A stretch of DNA of 64,000 nt, from positions 62,001 to 126,000 of the forward strand of contig NZ_BJMM01000004.1 in assembly GCF_006539165.1 (NCBI RefSeq), in the 5' to 3' direction. Origin of the DNA: Streptomyces cacaoi (GTDB lineage Bacteria; Actinomycetota; Actinomycetes; Streptomycetales; Streptomycetaceae). The notes beneath the pieces are model-generated. The model was not told the origin of the DNA. It did not search any database and was given only the letters and a program-made list of their open reading frames with translations. Positions 17,089 through 26,141 of this stretch are shown here, piece by piece (positions within the stretch are counted from its first letter, which is position 1; each line of letters begins with the position of its first letter). The translations under genes and the position numbers were made by a program.

Positions 17089-17976
17089 TCAGCTCTTCTC
17101 CGCCCCGGCGGCCCCGGCGGCCCCGGCGGCCCCCGGCTCCCGGCCGGAATCCGCGGCGGAGCGGGGACGCTGCCGCCCGCCCGCCTCGCCGGCGACCCGC
17201 ACATCGGTCAGCTTCCGCATCTCGGCCAGGACGTCCTCGTCCACCGGGCCGGTCAGCACCACGTGGTCGAAGCTGTCCACGGGCTCCAGCCGGTGCAGCG
17301 CGCTGCGGCCGACCTTGCTGTGGTCCATCATCAGCACGCTCACCGAGCCGGCCTCGCACATGGCCCGCTTGAGCGCGACCATCTCCTGCTCCTGGTGGTA
17401 GGTCATCGCACCCGTCATCGCCGAGGTCGACACCAGCGTCAGGTCCACCGAGAAGCTGCTCACCATCTCCAGGGCCGACAGGCCGATCCAGGAGTCGTGG
17501 GTGCGCGAGTACTCGCCGCCGACGCCGATCAGCCGGATGTCCTCGGCGGCCCGCAACTCCTCGGTGATCAACCGGTAGTTGGTGACCACCGTGAGCGGTC
17601 CGACCTGCGGCAGCTGACGGGCGAGGGCGAGCGCGGTGGTCGAGTCGTCCAGCATCAGCGACATCCCCGGCGTGACGAACCGCAGCGCCGCGCGCGCCAG
17701 CGCGTTCTTCTCGCCGGAGTGCGCGTGCAGCCGGAAGTCGGAGCTGGACTCGAACACGGTGGACGGCTGGGCCGAGACCCCGCCGTGGTACTTGCGCAGA
17801 ATGCCGCGGTCGGCCAGCTCGGCGATGTCCCGGTGCACCGTCATGAGGCTCACGCCGGTCAGCTCGGTGAGTTCCGCCACGGAGGCGTCCCCCTGCGCCA
17901 GCACGTGGTCGACGATCAGTTGCTGGCGCTTCTGGCGCGTGACGCGGCCCTGCCGCCCCGATTCCTGGGAGCTCAT
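17089..17976 (-). CDS. DeoR/GlpR-family transcriptional regulator
   Basis: 295 aa. The N-terminal DeoR HTH (RQKRQQLIVDHVLAQGDASV, then LTGVSLMTVHRDIAELADRG) is followed by the phosphosugar-sensing DeoRC domain, with SLMLDDSTTALALARQL and KVGRSALHRLEPVDSFDHVV. It ends in a 35-residue Arg/Ala/Gly tail. ATG 17976 is preceded by AGGATGG. It is divergent from the HAD/dehydrogenase/kinase operon and lies upstream of the permease. By family rules it is a repressor released by a phosphorylated intermediate of the pathway. Confidence 0.93.
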   Translation of the reverse strand: MSSQESGRQGRVTRQKRQQLIVDHVLAQGDASVAELTELTGVSLMTVHRDIAELADRGILRKYHGGVSAQPSTVFESSSDFRLHAHSGEKNALARAALRFVTPGMSLMLDDSTTALALARQLPQVGPLTVVTNYRLITEELRAAEDIRLIGVGGEYSRTHDSWIGLSALEMVSSFSVDLTLVSTSAMTGAMTYHQEQEMVALKRAMCEAGSVSVLMMDHSKVGRSALHRLEPVDSFDHVVLTGPVDEDVLAEMRKLTDVRVAGEAGGRQRPRSAADSGREPGAAGAAGAAGAEKS

Positions 17977-18070
17977 ACGGCCATCCTGCACCGTGCCCGG
18001 GGCGCTGTGTGCGGCGGACCGGGACGAGACTCCCATCAGCACTGTTGCGGGTACCACCACACTCGTGACA

Positions 18071-18092
18071 GATAACAACACCGGTGTTAAAT
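18071..18092. promoter_or_regulatory. Palindromic operator between deoR and the catabolic operon
   Basis: GATAAC at 18071-18076 is followed by the perfect 12-bp palindrome AACACCGGTGTT at 18077-18088 and AA. The right half reads GGTGTTAAA, the same element as upstream of the permease. It lies 95 bp before the DeoR ATG and about 140 bp before the HAD start, suiting autoregulation plus operon control. Confidence 0.65.
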
Positions 18093-18229
18093 TCACAGAG
18101 ACCGCGACGGAAGCGATCCCCGGAACCCCGGGCCCGGTGCCGGGCAGCACCGTGCAGGGGCACGGTCCGTGGGCCGGGGGCGTGATCGGATGAACCGCGC
18201 GCGGGCGTAGATACGAAGGGGTACCGGCC

Positions 18230-18901
18230 GTGGCCGAAGCAGTGGTGTTTGACATGGACGGAGTGCTCGTCGAGAGCGAGCATCTCTGGGAGGGCCTGTG
18301 GACCGCGTTCGCCGCCGACCGCGGCAAGCAGTGGGGCCCCGAACAGACCCGGAGCTGCCAGGGCATGAGCGCCCCCGAGTGGGCGGCGTTCCTCACCGAC
18401 TTCGCACAGGGCGGTGACAGCGCCGAGGATACCGAGCGCACCGTCGTCGACGGCATGATCAAGGCGCTGGAGGACGGCGAGATCGATCTGCTGTCCGGCG
18501 CCCGGGAGATGGTCACCGAGGCCGCCGCGCTCGGCCCCATCGCGCTGGCCTCGTCCGCGCCGCGCCGGGTCATCGACGCCGTCCTCGCCCACCACGGTGT
18601 CGACCACCACTTCAAGGCCACCGTCTCCTCCGCCGAGGTGCCGCGCGGCAAGCCCAGCCCGGACGTCTACCTCGCCGCCGCGCAGAAGCTCGGCGTGCCG
18701 GCGGCCCGCTGCCTGGCCGTCGAGGACTCCAGCAACGGGCTGCGGGCCGCCGCCGCTGCCGGGATGACGGTCGTCGCCATCCCCAACCCCACCTACCCGC
18801 CGGCCGAGGACGCCCTCGCCGGCGCCGCGTACGCCGCGGACAACCACGACGACGTGCGCCGCTACCTGCTCTCCCAGCTCAAGGAAGGTGACCGGGCGTG
18901 A
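18230..18901 (+). CDS. HAD-superfamily phosphatase/mutase (beta-phosphoglucomutase-like)
   Basis: 223 aa. HAD motif I is FDMDGVLVESEHLW at residue 7. Motif II is around ALASSAPRRV, the motif III lysine is in RGKPSPDVYLAAA and motif IV is VEDSSNGLRAA. The helical cap between motifs I and II is of the subclass I type found in sugar-phosphate phosphatases and beta-phosphoglucomutases. GTG 18230 follows GAAGGGG. It is the first gene of the DeoR-controlled operon and its stop overlaps the dehydrogenase start as GTGA. It probably dephosphorylates a pathway sugar phosphate; the exact substrate is unknown. Confidence 0.9.
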   Translation: MAEAVVFDMDGVLVESEHLWEGLWTAFAADRGKQWGPEQTRSCQGMSAPEWAAFLTDFAQGGDSAEDTERTVVDGMIKALEDGEIDLLSGAREMVTEAAALGPIALASSAPRRVIDAVLAHHGVDHHFKATVSSAEVPRGKPSPDVYLAAAQKLGVPAARCLAVEDSSNGLRAAAAAGMTVVAIPNPTYPPAEDALAGAAYAADNHDDVRRYLLSQLKEGDRA

Positions 18902-19980
18902 CCACGGCCAAGGAACCGATCAAGGTCCTCGCGTCGGGCGACCACTTCATCGCCCCCCAGCTCTTCGTCGACGCGCTGAAGTCCGCCGCCCCGGAGCTGG
19001 AGTTCGACTTCCGCACCCAGACGACCCCCTGGCCGCTGGAGCCGTTCGGCCCCGTCGGCAACGTCAAGGAGGCCAGCGGCACCGAGGAGCAGCTGCTCGA
19101 AGCGCTCGGTGACGCGGAGATCGCGCTGGTCCAGATGGCGCCGTTCACCGCCGACGTCATCCGCGAGGCGCCGAACCTCAAGCTGATCGGTGTCGCCCGC
19201 GGCGGCCCCGTCAACGTCGACGTGGAGGCCGCGACCGCCGCCGGCATCCCCGTCACCTTCACCCCCGGCCGGAACGCCGCTGCCGCCGCCGAGTTCGCCA
19301 TCGGGCTGATGCTCGCCGCGCTGCGCCGCATCCCCTCCTCGGACGCCGAGTTGAAGAAGGGCACCTGGCGCGGCGACTACTACGCCATCGAGAACGCCGG
19401 CATCGAGCTGGACGGCACCACCGTCGGCCTCGTCGGCTACGGCGCCATCGGCTCCATCGTCGCCCGGGTGCTGCGTGCCTTCGGCTCGCACGTCCTGGTC
19501 GCCGACCCCTACACCGACCCCGCCAAGGCCGAGGCCGACGGTGTCGAACTCGTCGCGCTGGAGGAGCTGTTGCGCCGCAGCTCCGTCGTCAGCCTGCACG
19601 CCCGGGTGACGCCCGAGACCCGGCACATGCTGAACGCCGACAACCTCAAGCTGCTGCCGGAAGGCGCCGTGCTGGTCAACTCCGCGCGCGGTGAACTGAT
19701 GGACTACGGCCCGCTGCCCGAGATGCTGCGCACCGGCCGGCTCGGCGCCCTCGCGCTGGACGTCTACGACGTCGAACCGCCGCCCGCCGACTGGCCGCTG
19801 CGCCAGGCGCCCAACGTCATCACCACCCCGCACCTGGCGGGCGCCACCCGGCAGACCGCCGACCGGGCCGCCGCCATCACCGCGGCCCAGGCCGCCGCGT
19901 TCCTGCGCGGTGAGCGTCCGCAGTTCGTCACCAACCCCGAGGCGCTCCCGGGAGCGGACGGGGCAGGACGGCCGTCATGA
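18898..19980 (+). CDS. D-isomer-specific 2-hydroxyacid dehydrogenase
   Basis: 360 aa. The NAD-binding Rossmann motif is VGLVGYGAIGSIVARVLRAF near residue 178. The catalytic triad is Arg in SLHARVTPETRHML, Glu in DVYDVEPPPADW and His in ITTPHLAGATRQT. It belongs to the phosphoglycerate dehydrogenase-like family. The N-terminus KVLASGDHFIAPQLFVDAL is unlike SerA, and there is no ACT domain. It starts inside the HAD gene end and overlaps the FGGY kinase start by ATGA. A hydroxyacid oxidoreductase here suggests that a sugar acid, or its keto form, is an intermediate. Confidence 0.92.
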   Translation: MTTAKEPIKVLASGDHFIAPQLFVDALKSAAPELEFDFRTQTTPWPLEPFGPVGNVKEASGTEEQLLEALGDAEIALVQMAPFTADVIREAPNLKLIGVARGGPVNVDVEAATAAGIPVTFTPGRNAAAAAEFAIGLMLAALRRIPSSDAELKKGTWRGDYYAIENAGIELDGTTVGLVGYGAIGSIVARVLRAFGSHVLVADPYTDPAKAEADGVELVALEELLRRSSVVSLHARVTPETRHMLNADNLKLLPEGAVLVNSARGELMDYGPLPEMLRTGRLGALALDVYDVEPPPADWPLRQAPNVITTPHLAGATRQTADRAAAITAAQAAAFLRGERPQFVTNPEALPGADGAGRPS

Positions 19981-21437
19981 TCGTCGGGGTCGACGTCGGC
20001 ACCTCGGTCACCAAGGCCCAGCTGATCGCGCGGGACGGGCGCACCTCGCCCGCGCACGAGGCCCGCAGCACCGTCTACACGCTGCCGGGCAACCGCGTCG
20101 AGCAGGACATGGACGAGGTGGTGGCCACCGTCGTCACCGTCGTTCGGGCCGCCGTCGCCGACGCCGCCGACCTCTGCCCGGACGAGCCCGTCGAGGCGCT
20201 CGCGCTCACCGGCCAGGGCGACGGGCTCTGGCTGCGGGACGCCGAGGGGCGCCCCGTCGGCCGGGCCCTGTCCTGGATGGACGGGCGGGCCGCGCCCGTC
20301 CTCGACCGGTGGCTGCGGGACGGCACGGCCGCCAAGGTGCACGCGCGCACCGGCGCCGGCATGTTCCCCGGCGCCGCCGGCCCCCTCCTCGCCCACCTCG
20401 CCGAGCACGAGCCGGAGCGCCTGGAGCGCGCCGACGTCGCCGGGTACTGCGTCGACACCATCGCGCAGCGCTTCACCGGCGAGCGCACCGTCGACGCCTC
20501 CGACGCCTCCGTGCCGTTCCTCGACGTGACCTCCCGTGCCTACGACGAGACCGCGCTGGAGCTGTGCGGGCTCACCCGCTGGCGGCATCTGCTCGCCGAG
20601 CCCGCGCCGCCCGGCGCCCTCGGCCGGCTGCTGCCCGAGGCCGCAGCCGAGCTGGGGCTGCCCGCCGGACTCTCCGTCTCCGCTGGGCCGTTCGACATCC
20701 CCGCCTGCGGTTTCGGCGCCGGTCTGGAGGAGCCCGGGCAGGGCAACCTCATCATCGGCACCACCCTCGCCTGCCAGGTGCTGAGCACCGACCCGGCGCC
20801 TGCGGACAACGGCGAGGCCGCCGGCATGGTGCTGGCCACCCCGCGCGAGGGCCGCTACCTCAAGGTCATGCCCGCCATGATCGGCACCGCCGGTCTGGAC
20901 TGGCTGCTGAAGATGCTGGGCGTACGCATCGAGGAGCTGGACGCACTGCTCGCCCAGTCGCCCTACGGGGCGGGCGGGGTGACGGCGCTGCCGTTCCTGT
21001 CCACCAGCGGGGAGCGCGCACCCTTCGTGGACGCGCGGGCGCGTGGACGGCTCGACGGGCTCTCACCGTTGACGTCGCGCGCCGATCTCGTCCGGGCACT
21101 GTGCGAATCGGTCGCCTACTCGGCGCGGCACTGCCTGGAGACGCTCGGCGCCTCCGGGGAGATCACCGCCTCCGGCGGCGGCGCACGCTCCGGCGAGTGG
21201 GGCCGGATCTTCGCCGGTGTCCTCGGCCGGGACGTGCACGTGCGGGAGGACGCCGTCGGCATCCGCGGTGCCGCGCGGGTGGCCTGGGAGGCGCTCGGCG
21301 TCGGCATCGACACCGCTGCGCCCGGCTGGCGGGCCGCCGCCCGCACCGTCCGGGCCGACGCGGAGGCCGTCGCCCACTACCAGGACGGCTACGCCCGCTA
21401 CCTCCGCGACCTCACCGCGGCCCGCGCGGGCTGGTGA
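19977..21437 (+). CDS. FGGY-family carbohydrate kinase
   Basis: 486 aa, a normal length. The N-terminal actin-like fold has IVGVDVGTSVTKAQLIARDG. The substrate-pocket region has ALTGQGDGLWLRDAEGRPVG and LSWMDGRA, and the C-terminal FGGY signature has GGVTALPFLSTSGERAPF, then ITASGGGARSGEWGRIFA. It resembles xylulokinase and erythritol-kinase relatives, but specificity cannot be read off. It is coupled to the preceding dehydrogenase by ATGA; the DhaKL kinase follows after 130 bp. Two kinases of different folds in one operon suggest either two substrates or two branches. Confidence 0.93.
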   Translation: MIVGVDVGTSVTKAQLIARDGRTSPAHEARSTVYTLPGNRVEQDMDEVVATVVTVVRAAVADAADLCPDEPVEALALTGQGDGLWLRDAEGRPVGRALSWMDGRAAPVLDRWLRDGTAAKVHARTGAGMFPGAAGPLLAHLAEHEPERLERADVAGYCVDTIAQRFTGERTVDASDASVPFLDVTSRAYDETALELCGLTRWRHLLAEPAPPGALGRLLPEAAAELGLPAGLSVSAGPFDIPACGFGAGLEEPGQGNLIIGTTLACQVLSTDPAPADNGEAAGMVLATPREGRYLKVMPAMIGTAGLDWLLKMLGVRIEELDALLAQSPYGAGGVTALPFLSTSGERAPFVDARARGRLDGLSPLTSRADLVRALCESVAYSARHCLETLGASGEITASGGGARSGEWGRIFAGVLGRDVHVREDAVGIRGAARVAWEALGVGIDTAAPGWRAAARTVRADAEAVAHYQDGYARYLRDLTAARAGW

Positions 21438-21567
21438 ACCCCTCCGTGCCCCGCCCCGGCCCGGGTGGAGAGCCCGTCCGGCGCCGGGCCGGCGCTCCGG
21501 CGACGGCCCCGGACGGCAGGGCGCGGGGCAGATCGACATACGCGTGCCAGACGCTGGAGCTGAGCTC

Positions 21568-23304
21568 ATGACCAGGTTGTTCAACGACCCGTCCACCTTC
21601 ACCGAAGACATGATCGCCGGCTTCGCCGCCGCGCACGCCGAGCACGTCCGCGAGGTCCCCGGCGGGGTCGTGCGTGCCCACCGCCCGGCCCGCCCGAAGG
21701 TCGCCGTCCTCACCGGCGGCGGCTCCGGCCACTACCCGGCGTTCTGCGGCGTCGTCGGCCCCGGTTTCGCCGACGGCTCGGTCATCGGCAACGTGTTCAC
21801 CTCGCCGAGCGCGGCCCAGGCGCGCTCCGTCGCCGTCGAGGCCGACAGCGGCGCCGGCGTGCTGTTCATGTTCGGCAACTACGCCGGCGACGTGATGAAC
21901 TTCGGCCTGGCCGCCCGGCAGTTGACCGACGAGGGCATACCCGCGAAGACCTTCGCCGTGACGGACGACATCGCCAGCGCGCCCGCCGAGGACACGAGCA
22001 AGCGGCGCGGCATCGCGGGCGGCTTCACCGTCTACAAGACGGCGTCGGCCGCGGCGGAGGAGGGCGCCTCGCTGGACGAGGTCGTCCGCGTCGCCGAGCA
22101 CACCAACGCCCGCACCCGCACCCTCGGCGTCGCCTTCGCCGGCTGCACGCTGCCGGGCCACCGTGAGCCGCTGTTCACCGTCCCCGAGGGCCGGCTGGGC
22201 CTCGGCCTGGGCATCCACGGCGAGCCCGGGGTCAGCGAGAGCGATCTGGCGACCGCCGACGAGCTGGCCCGCACCCTCGTCGAGGGCCTGCTGGCGGAAC
22301 GGCCCGAGGGCGCGGGCAGCCGCGTCGCGGTCCTCCTCAACGGCCTCGGCGCCACCAAGTACGAGGAGCTGTACGTGCTGTGGGGCTCCGTCGCCCGGCT
22401 GCTGGCCGAGGCGGGCCTGGAGCCGGTACGGCCCGAGGTGGGCGAGCTGGTCACCTCGCTGGACATGGCCGGCTGCTCGCTGACGCTGACCTGGCTGGAC
22501 GACGAGCTGGAGCGGCTGTGGCTCGCCCCGGCCGACAGCCCCGCCTTCCGCCGCGGCGAGGTCGCCGCGGCCACCGGACCGGCCGCGGCGGCACGGGACA
22601 CCCCCGAGCCTCGTGCCGCCGCGGCTGCCGCGCCCGCGCCGGTCGCCACCGGTACGGCCCGGCGCACGGCCGCCGCCGCCGTCACGGCGCTGCGCGCGGC
22701 CCACACCGTCCTGCACGAGCAGGAGGAGGCGCTCGGCAAGCTCGACGCCATCGCCGGGGACGGCGACCACGGCCGCGGCATGTGCAAGGGCGTGGACGCC
22801 GCGCTCGCCGCCGCCGAGAAGGCGCACACCGCCGAGTCCGCGCCGGCCGCGCTGCTCGGTGCCGCCGGCGACGCCTGGGCGGCGGAGGCGGGCGGCACCT
22901 CCGGTGCGCTGTGGGGCGCGGGGCTGCGTGCCTTCGGCTCCGCACTGCCCGACGACCGCGCGCCCGAGCCGGCGGAGCTGGCGGCCGGTGCACAGGCGGC
23001 GCTGGAGGCCGTCACCGGGCTGGGCGGCGCGGAACCGGGCGACAAGACGCTGGTCGACGCGCTGCACCCGTTCGTCACGGCCTTCGTCCGGGACACCGGT
23101 GCGGGCGGGTCCGCTGCCGCCGCCTTCGCCGCCGCCGCGCGGGAGGCGCGTACGGCGGCCGAGACCACGGCGCAGCTGCGGCCCCGGCTCGGCCGGGCCC
23201 GCCCGCTGGCGGAGCGCAGCGTCGGCACCCCGGACCCGGGCGCCACCTCGCTCGCCACGGTCCTGAACACCGTCGCCGACGCCCTCGGCACGGCCGGTTC
23301 CTGA
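21568..23304 (+). CDS. DhaK-DhaL fusion kinase (dihydroxyacetone/tetrulose kinase)
   Basis: 578 aa, an ATP-dependent two-domain kinase. DhaK spans about residues 1-330: AVLTGGGSGHYPAFCGVVGP, FMFGNYAGDVMNFGLAARQL and the substrate-linking His in LGLGIHGEPGV. An Ala-rich linker leads to DhaL (about 370-578) with LDAIAGDGDHGRGM, whose aspartates bind Mg-ADP, and EAGGTSGALWGAGLRAFG. ATG 21568 lies 130 bp after the FGGY gene. Together with the RpiB-type isomerase it matches the known D- or L-erythrulose kinase/isomerase pairs, though dihydroxyacetone or another ketose is possible. Confidence 0.92.
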   Translation: MTRLFNDPSTFTEDMIAGFAAAHAEHVREVPGGVVRAHRPARPKVAVLTGGGSGHYPAFCGVVGPGFADGSVIGNVFTSPSAAQARSVAVEADSGAGVLFMFGNYAGDVMNFGLAARQLTDEGIPAKTFAVTDDIASAPAEDTSKRRGIAGGFTVYKTASAAAEEGASLDEVVRVAEHTNARTRTLGVAFAGCTLPGHREPLFTVPEGRLGLGLGIHGEPGVSESDLATADELARTLVEGLLAERPEGAGSRVAVLLNGLGATKYEELYVLWGSVARLLAEAGLEPVRPEVGELVTSLDMAGCSLTLTWLDDELERLWLAPADSPAFRRGEVAAATGPAAAARDTPEPRAAAAAAPAPVATGTARRTAAAAVTALRAAHTVLHEQEEALGKLDAIAGDGDHGRGMCKGVDAALAAAEKAHTAESAPAALLGAAGDAWAAEAGGTSGALWGAGLRAFGSALPDDRAPEPAELAAGAQAALEAVTGLGGAEPGDKTLVDALHPFVTAFVRDTGAGGSAAAAFAAAAREARTAAETTAQLRPRLGRARPLAERSVGTPDPGATSLATVLNTVADALGTAGS

Positions 23305-23394
23305 GCGCCCGCCGCCGCATCCGACCCGAGCGACCGGCCCCGGTCCCGGACCGGTCCTCCGCACCCTCGTCCTCGTCCTGGAGGAAGCACCCCG

Positions 23395-23925
23395 ATGAGC
23401 AGCACCACGGCACCCCGCCCGTTCCGGATCGTCGTCGGCAGCGACGACGCCGGTCTCGACTACAAGGAAGCACTGAAGAAGGACCTCGCGGCCGACCCCC
23501 GCGTCGCCGAGGTGACCGACGTCGGCGTCGTGCCGGAAGGCACAGCGGGAACAGCAGGCACAGCAGCGGAGGGAGCCGCGCCCGCCCCGGCCGACACCGC
23601 CTACCCGCACGTCGCCGTCGAGGCCGCGCGCCGCGTCGCCGAGGGCAAGGCGGACCGCGCGCTGCTGATCTGCGGCACCGGCCTCGGCGTCGCGATCAGC
23701 GCGAACAAGGTGCCGGGCATCCGCGCCGTGACCGCGCACGACAGCTACTCCGTGCAGCGCTCGGTCCTCAGCAACGACGCCCAGGTGCTGTGCTTCGGCC
23801 AGCGCGTCATCGGCCTGGAGCTGGCCCGCACCCTGCTCGACGAGTGGCTCGACCAGCACTTCGACGCCTCGTCGCCGTCCGCCCGCAAGGTCGCCGCCAT
23901 CAGCGGCTACGAGCAGGGCTGCTGA
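23395..23925 (+). CDS. RpiB/LacAB-family sugar-phosphate isomerase
   Basis: 176 aa. RpiB-family features are [19 protein letters not shown] at the N-terminus, [20 protein letters not shown], the catalytic Cys in [20 protein letters not shown], then [20 protein letters not shown]. An Ala/Gly/Pro insert of about 20 residues lies at 45-65. Members of this branch isomerise tetrulose 4-phosphate to erythrose 4-phosphate as well as ribulose/ribose 5-phosphate. It follows the DhaKL kinase by 90 bp with GGAGG upstream. It is the last gene of the operon, ending at a GC-rich hairpin. Confidence 0.9.
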   Translation: MSSTTAPRPFRIVVGSDDAGLDYKEALKKDLAADPRVAEVTDVGVVPEGTAGTAGTAAEGAAPAPADTAYPHVAVEAARRVAEGKADRALLICGTGLGVAISANKVPGIRAVTAHDSYSVQRSVLSNDAQVLCFGQRVIGLELARTLLDEWLDQHFDASSPSARKVAAISGYEQGC

Positions 23926-23935
23926 CACCCGGCCC

Positions 23936-23968
23936 GCCGCGGGCGGCCCGCCCGGGACCGCCCGCGGC
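23936..23968. terminator. GC-rich hairpin between convergent operons
   Basis: GCCGCGGGCGG at 23936-23946 and CCGCCCGCGGC at 23958-23968 form a perfect 11-bp stem with an 11-nt loop. It lies between the convergent isomerase and TPR genes, so it could terminate both. There is no clear T tract on either side. Confidence 0.6.
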
Positions 23969-23973
23969 CGGCG

Positions 23974-25116
23974 TCAGCCGTACAGGTCGTACCGGCCGCG
24001 CTCCAGCAGCACCTTCCGCCGGGCGTGGTCCGCGTACATGACGACGAGGTTCACCGCCCAGCCCGCGTGCACGAGCGTCTGCACCACCGCGCGGTCCGTC
24101 CAGCCGACCGCCACCACGGCCACCGCGCACAGCACACACCACGCGGCGCTCAGCGGTGCCGAACGCGCCAGCCACGAGCGGGCGCACAGCGCACGCATCC
24201 CGCGCCAGGCGCCACGCGGCAGCCGGCGCCAGGCGATGAGCAGCGACACGGCCCAGATACCGGCGATCCACGCCAGCCCGTAGAGCCGCGTGCCCCACTC
24301 CACCGGCAGTTCCCGCGGATCGTCCCCCGTGGGGAACGCCCGCGCGGCGACGGCGGCCACCACCAGGCACAGCAGCGCGATCCAGCGGGCGCGGCGCAGC
24401 AGCCGGTGGTAGCCGACGTCGAGATTGTGGCGCGCCACCTCGTCGTCCGGAGCGCCGGCCAGCAGACCGGAGCCCGCCGAGATGACGTCGGTGAGCCGCG
24501 CGTCGCCCAACTCCTCCTGGATGTCCACCAGATCGGCCCGGGCCCCCGCGTCCGCCGGGTCCAGCCGCAGCACCTCCGTCAACGCCTGCGCGGCCTCCCG
24601 GCGGTGGCCGCGCATGTGCTGGATGAGCGAGATCTGCCGGTACACCTTCGGCTCGTCCGGAGCGAGCCGGAGCGCCTCGCGCACCGCCTCCGCCGCCTCG
24701 TCCAGCTGCCTGCGGATGCCCTCCTCGGAGCGGTCGCCCGGCAGCCGGCGCAGTGCCTCGGACAGCGTCCAGTGCGTCGTCCACGACTCCGGGTCGGCGC
24801 GCACCGCCTCGCGCGCGGCCGTCAGCGCCTCCGGAAGCCGCCGCTCCCGCAGCAGCGCCGACGTCAACAGCCGGTACCCCCAGCCCAGTTCGGGCCGCAG
24901 CCGGACGAGCTGCGAGGCCGCCTCGACGGCGCCCGGGCCGTCCTCCAGATCGAGCCGGCAGCGGGCCAGATGGCCCCACGCCACAGCGTCCCCGGGCTCC
25001 TCGGCGAGCCGCTGCCCGAGCAGACCCGCCGCCTGCTGTGCGTACCCGGCCGCCAGCAGCGCGTCGGCCTTGGCCGCGATCTCCTCCCCGTGCGGGGCAG
25101 CGGGCACGGCGCTCAC
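23974..25116 (-). CDS. Tetratricopeptide-repeat membrane protein
   Basis: 380 aa. The N-terminal 230 residues are helical TPR-like repeats, for example ADALLAAGYAQQAAGLLGQR, REAVRADPESWTTHWTLSEA and EAVREALRLAPDEPKVYRQI. Four hydrophobic helices follow (ARWIALLCLVVAAVAARAF, LYGLAWIAGIWAVSLLIAW, LSAAWCVLCAVAVVAVGW, LVHAGWAVNLVVMYADH). GTG 25116 overlaps the stop of the AAA+ gene (GTGA), so the two are co-translated. With no enzymatic motif, a scaffold role for the AAA+ partner at the membrane is a reasonable inference. Confidence 0.88.
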   Translation of the reverse strand: MSAVPAAPHGEEIAAKADALLAAGYAQQAAGLLGQRLAEEPGDAVAWGHLARCRLDLEDGPGAVEAASQLVRLRPELGWGYRLLTSALLRERRLPEALTAAREAVRADPESWTTHWTLSEALRRLPGDRSEEGIRRQLDEAAEAVREALRLAPDEPKVYRQISLIQHMRGHRREAAQALTEVLRLDPADAGARADLVDIQEELGDARLTDVISAGSGLLAGAPDDEVARHNLDVGYHRLLRRARWIALLCLVVAAVAARAFPTGDDPRELPVEWGTRLYGLAWIAGIWAVSLLIAWRRLPRGAWRGMRALCARSWLARSAPLSAAWCVLCAVAVVAVGWTDRAVVQTLVHAGWAVNLVVMYADHARRKVLLERGRYDLYG

Positions 25117-26123
25117 AGCATCTTCCTCCGCTTGAGGTACGCCAGCAGATCGTCGTACGTCCCGCCCTCGTTGGCGTACAGGGCCACGTTCCGCGCCGAG
25201 GCGAACCACGCCTCGGTGGACGGGCGCAGCTCCTTGGCCGCGGCGAGGAGATCGGGCATACCGATCATGCGGGGCTCGCCGCTGCGCACGGAGTCCATCA
25301 GGGCACGCTCCGAGGCGCTCTCGCACAGGTGGGCGAGGTCGGCCCCGGAGAACCCGTCGGTCCGGCGCGCCAGCTTCGCCAGGTCGACACCGGCCACGGG
25401 CCGCTCCCGCAGGTGGTAGTGGAGCACGGCCTGCCGCGCCGGTTCGTCCGGCGGCAGCACCAGCAGCGTGCGGTCCAGCCGCCCCGGCCTGCGCAGCGCG
25501 GAGTCCACATCCCAGGGATGGTTGGTGGCGGCCAGCACGAACACGCCCTCGTTGTCCTGGCTGACCCCGTCCAGCTCGGTCAGCAGCTGGTTGACGGTGG
25601 TACGCAGGCCGTTGTGCCGCATCCGGCTGCGCTTGCCGCCGAGCGCGTCCAGCTCGTCGAGGAAGACCACACAAGGGGCGTTCCGCCGGGCCGTGTTGAA
25701 GATGGCGGAGAGGTTCCGTTCGGACGCGCCGATCCACATGTCCAGCACATCGCTCAGCCCGATGCTGAGAAAGCTCGCGCCCAGCTCACCGGCGACCGCG
25801 CGGGCCAGGAAGGTCTTCCCGCAGCCGGGCGGCCCGTACAGCAGCAGCCCGCCGCGCAGGCTCTTGCCGTACAGCTTGCGCAGCTCCGGATTGCGCAGCG
25901 GCGCGAGGAACGCGGCCTCCAGCCGGTCCTTGACCTCCTGCATGCCCCCGACGTCCGCCAGCCGCAGCCCGTCGGGCCGCTCGACGTCCCACGCCGCGGG
26001 ACCCTCCCCGCCGTCCCCGGCGTCCCCGGCACCCCCCGCGCTGTCGGCCGGCAGCGGCCGGTGCCGCCCGTCCCCGCCCGCGTCCTGCCCCTGGACGAAC
26101 GGGGGTTGGACGATCCCCGCCAC
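25113..26123 (-). CDS. AAA+ ATPase (ATPase part of a gene split by an in-frame stop)
   Basis: 336 aa from GTG 26123. The AAA domain is complete: Walker A GLLLYGPPGCGKTFLARAVA, Walker B CVVFLDELDALGG, sensor 1 in LAATNHPWDVD, arginine finger RRPGRLDR, and the lid FSGADLAHLCESASERAL. It is related to FtsH/CDC48-type proteins. It is in the same frame as the short upstream TPR-like frame (26462-26142), separated only by a TGA and six codons. GAGGGCGAG just before the GTG could permit restart. It is coupled to the TPR membrane protein downstream. The gene may be a damaged single gene, a real two-part operon, or a sequence error. Confidence 0.85.
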   Translation of the reverse strand: MAGIVQPPFVQGQDAGGDGRHRPLPADSAGGAGDAGDGGEGPAAWDVERPDGLRLADVGGMQEVKDRLEAAFLAPLRNPELRKLYGKSLRGGLLLYGPPGCGKTFLARAVAGELGASFLSIGLSDVLDMWIGASERNLSAIFNTARRNAPCVVFLDELDALGGKRSRMRHNGLRTTVNQLLTELDGVSQDNEGVFVLAATNHPWDVDSALRRPGRLDRTLLVLPPDEPARQAVLHYHLRERPVAGVDLAKLARRTDGFSGADLAHLCESASERALMDSVRSGEPRMIGMPDLLAAAKELRPSTEAWFASARNVALYANEGGTYDDLLAYLKRRKML

Positions 26124-26141
26124 CTCGCCCTCGGCCTTGTG

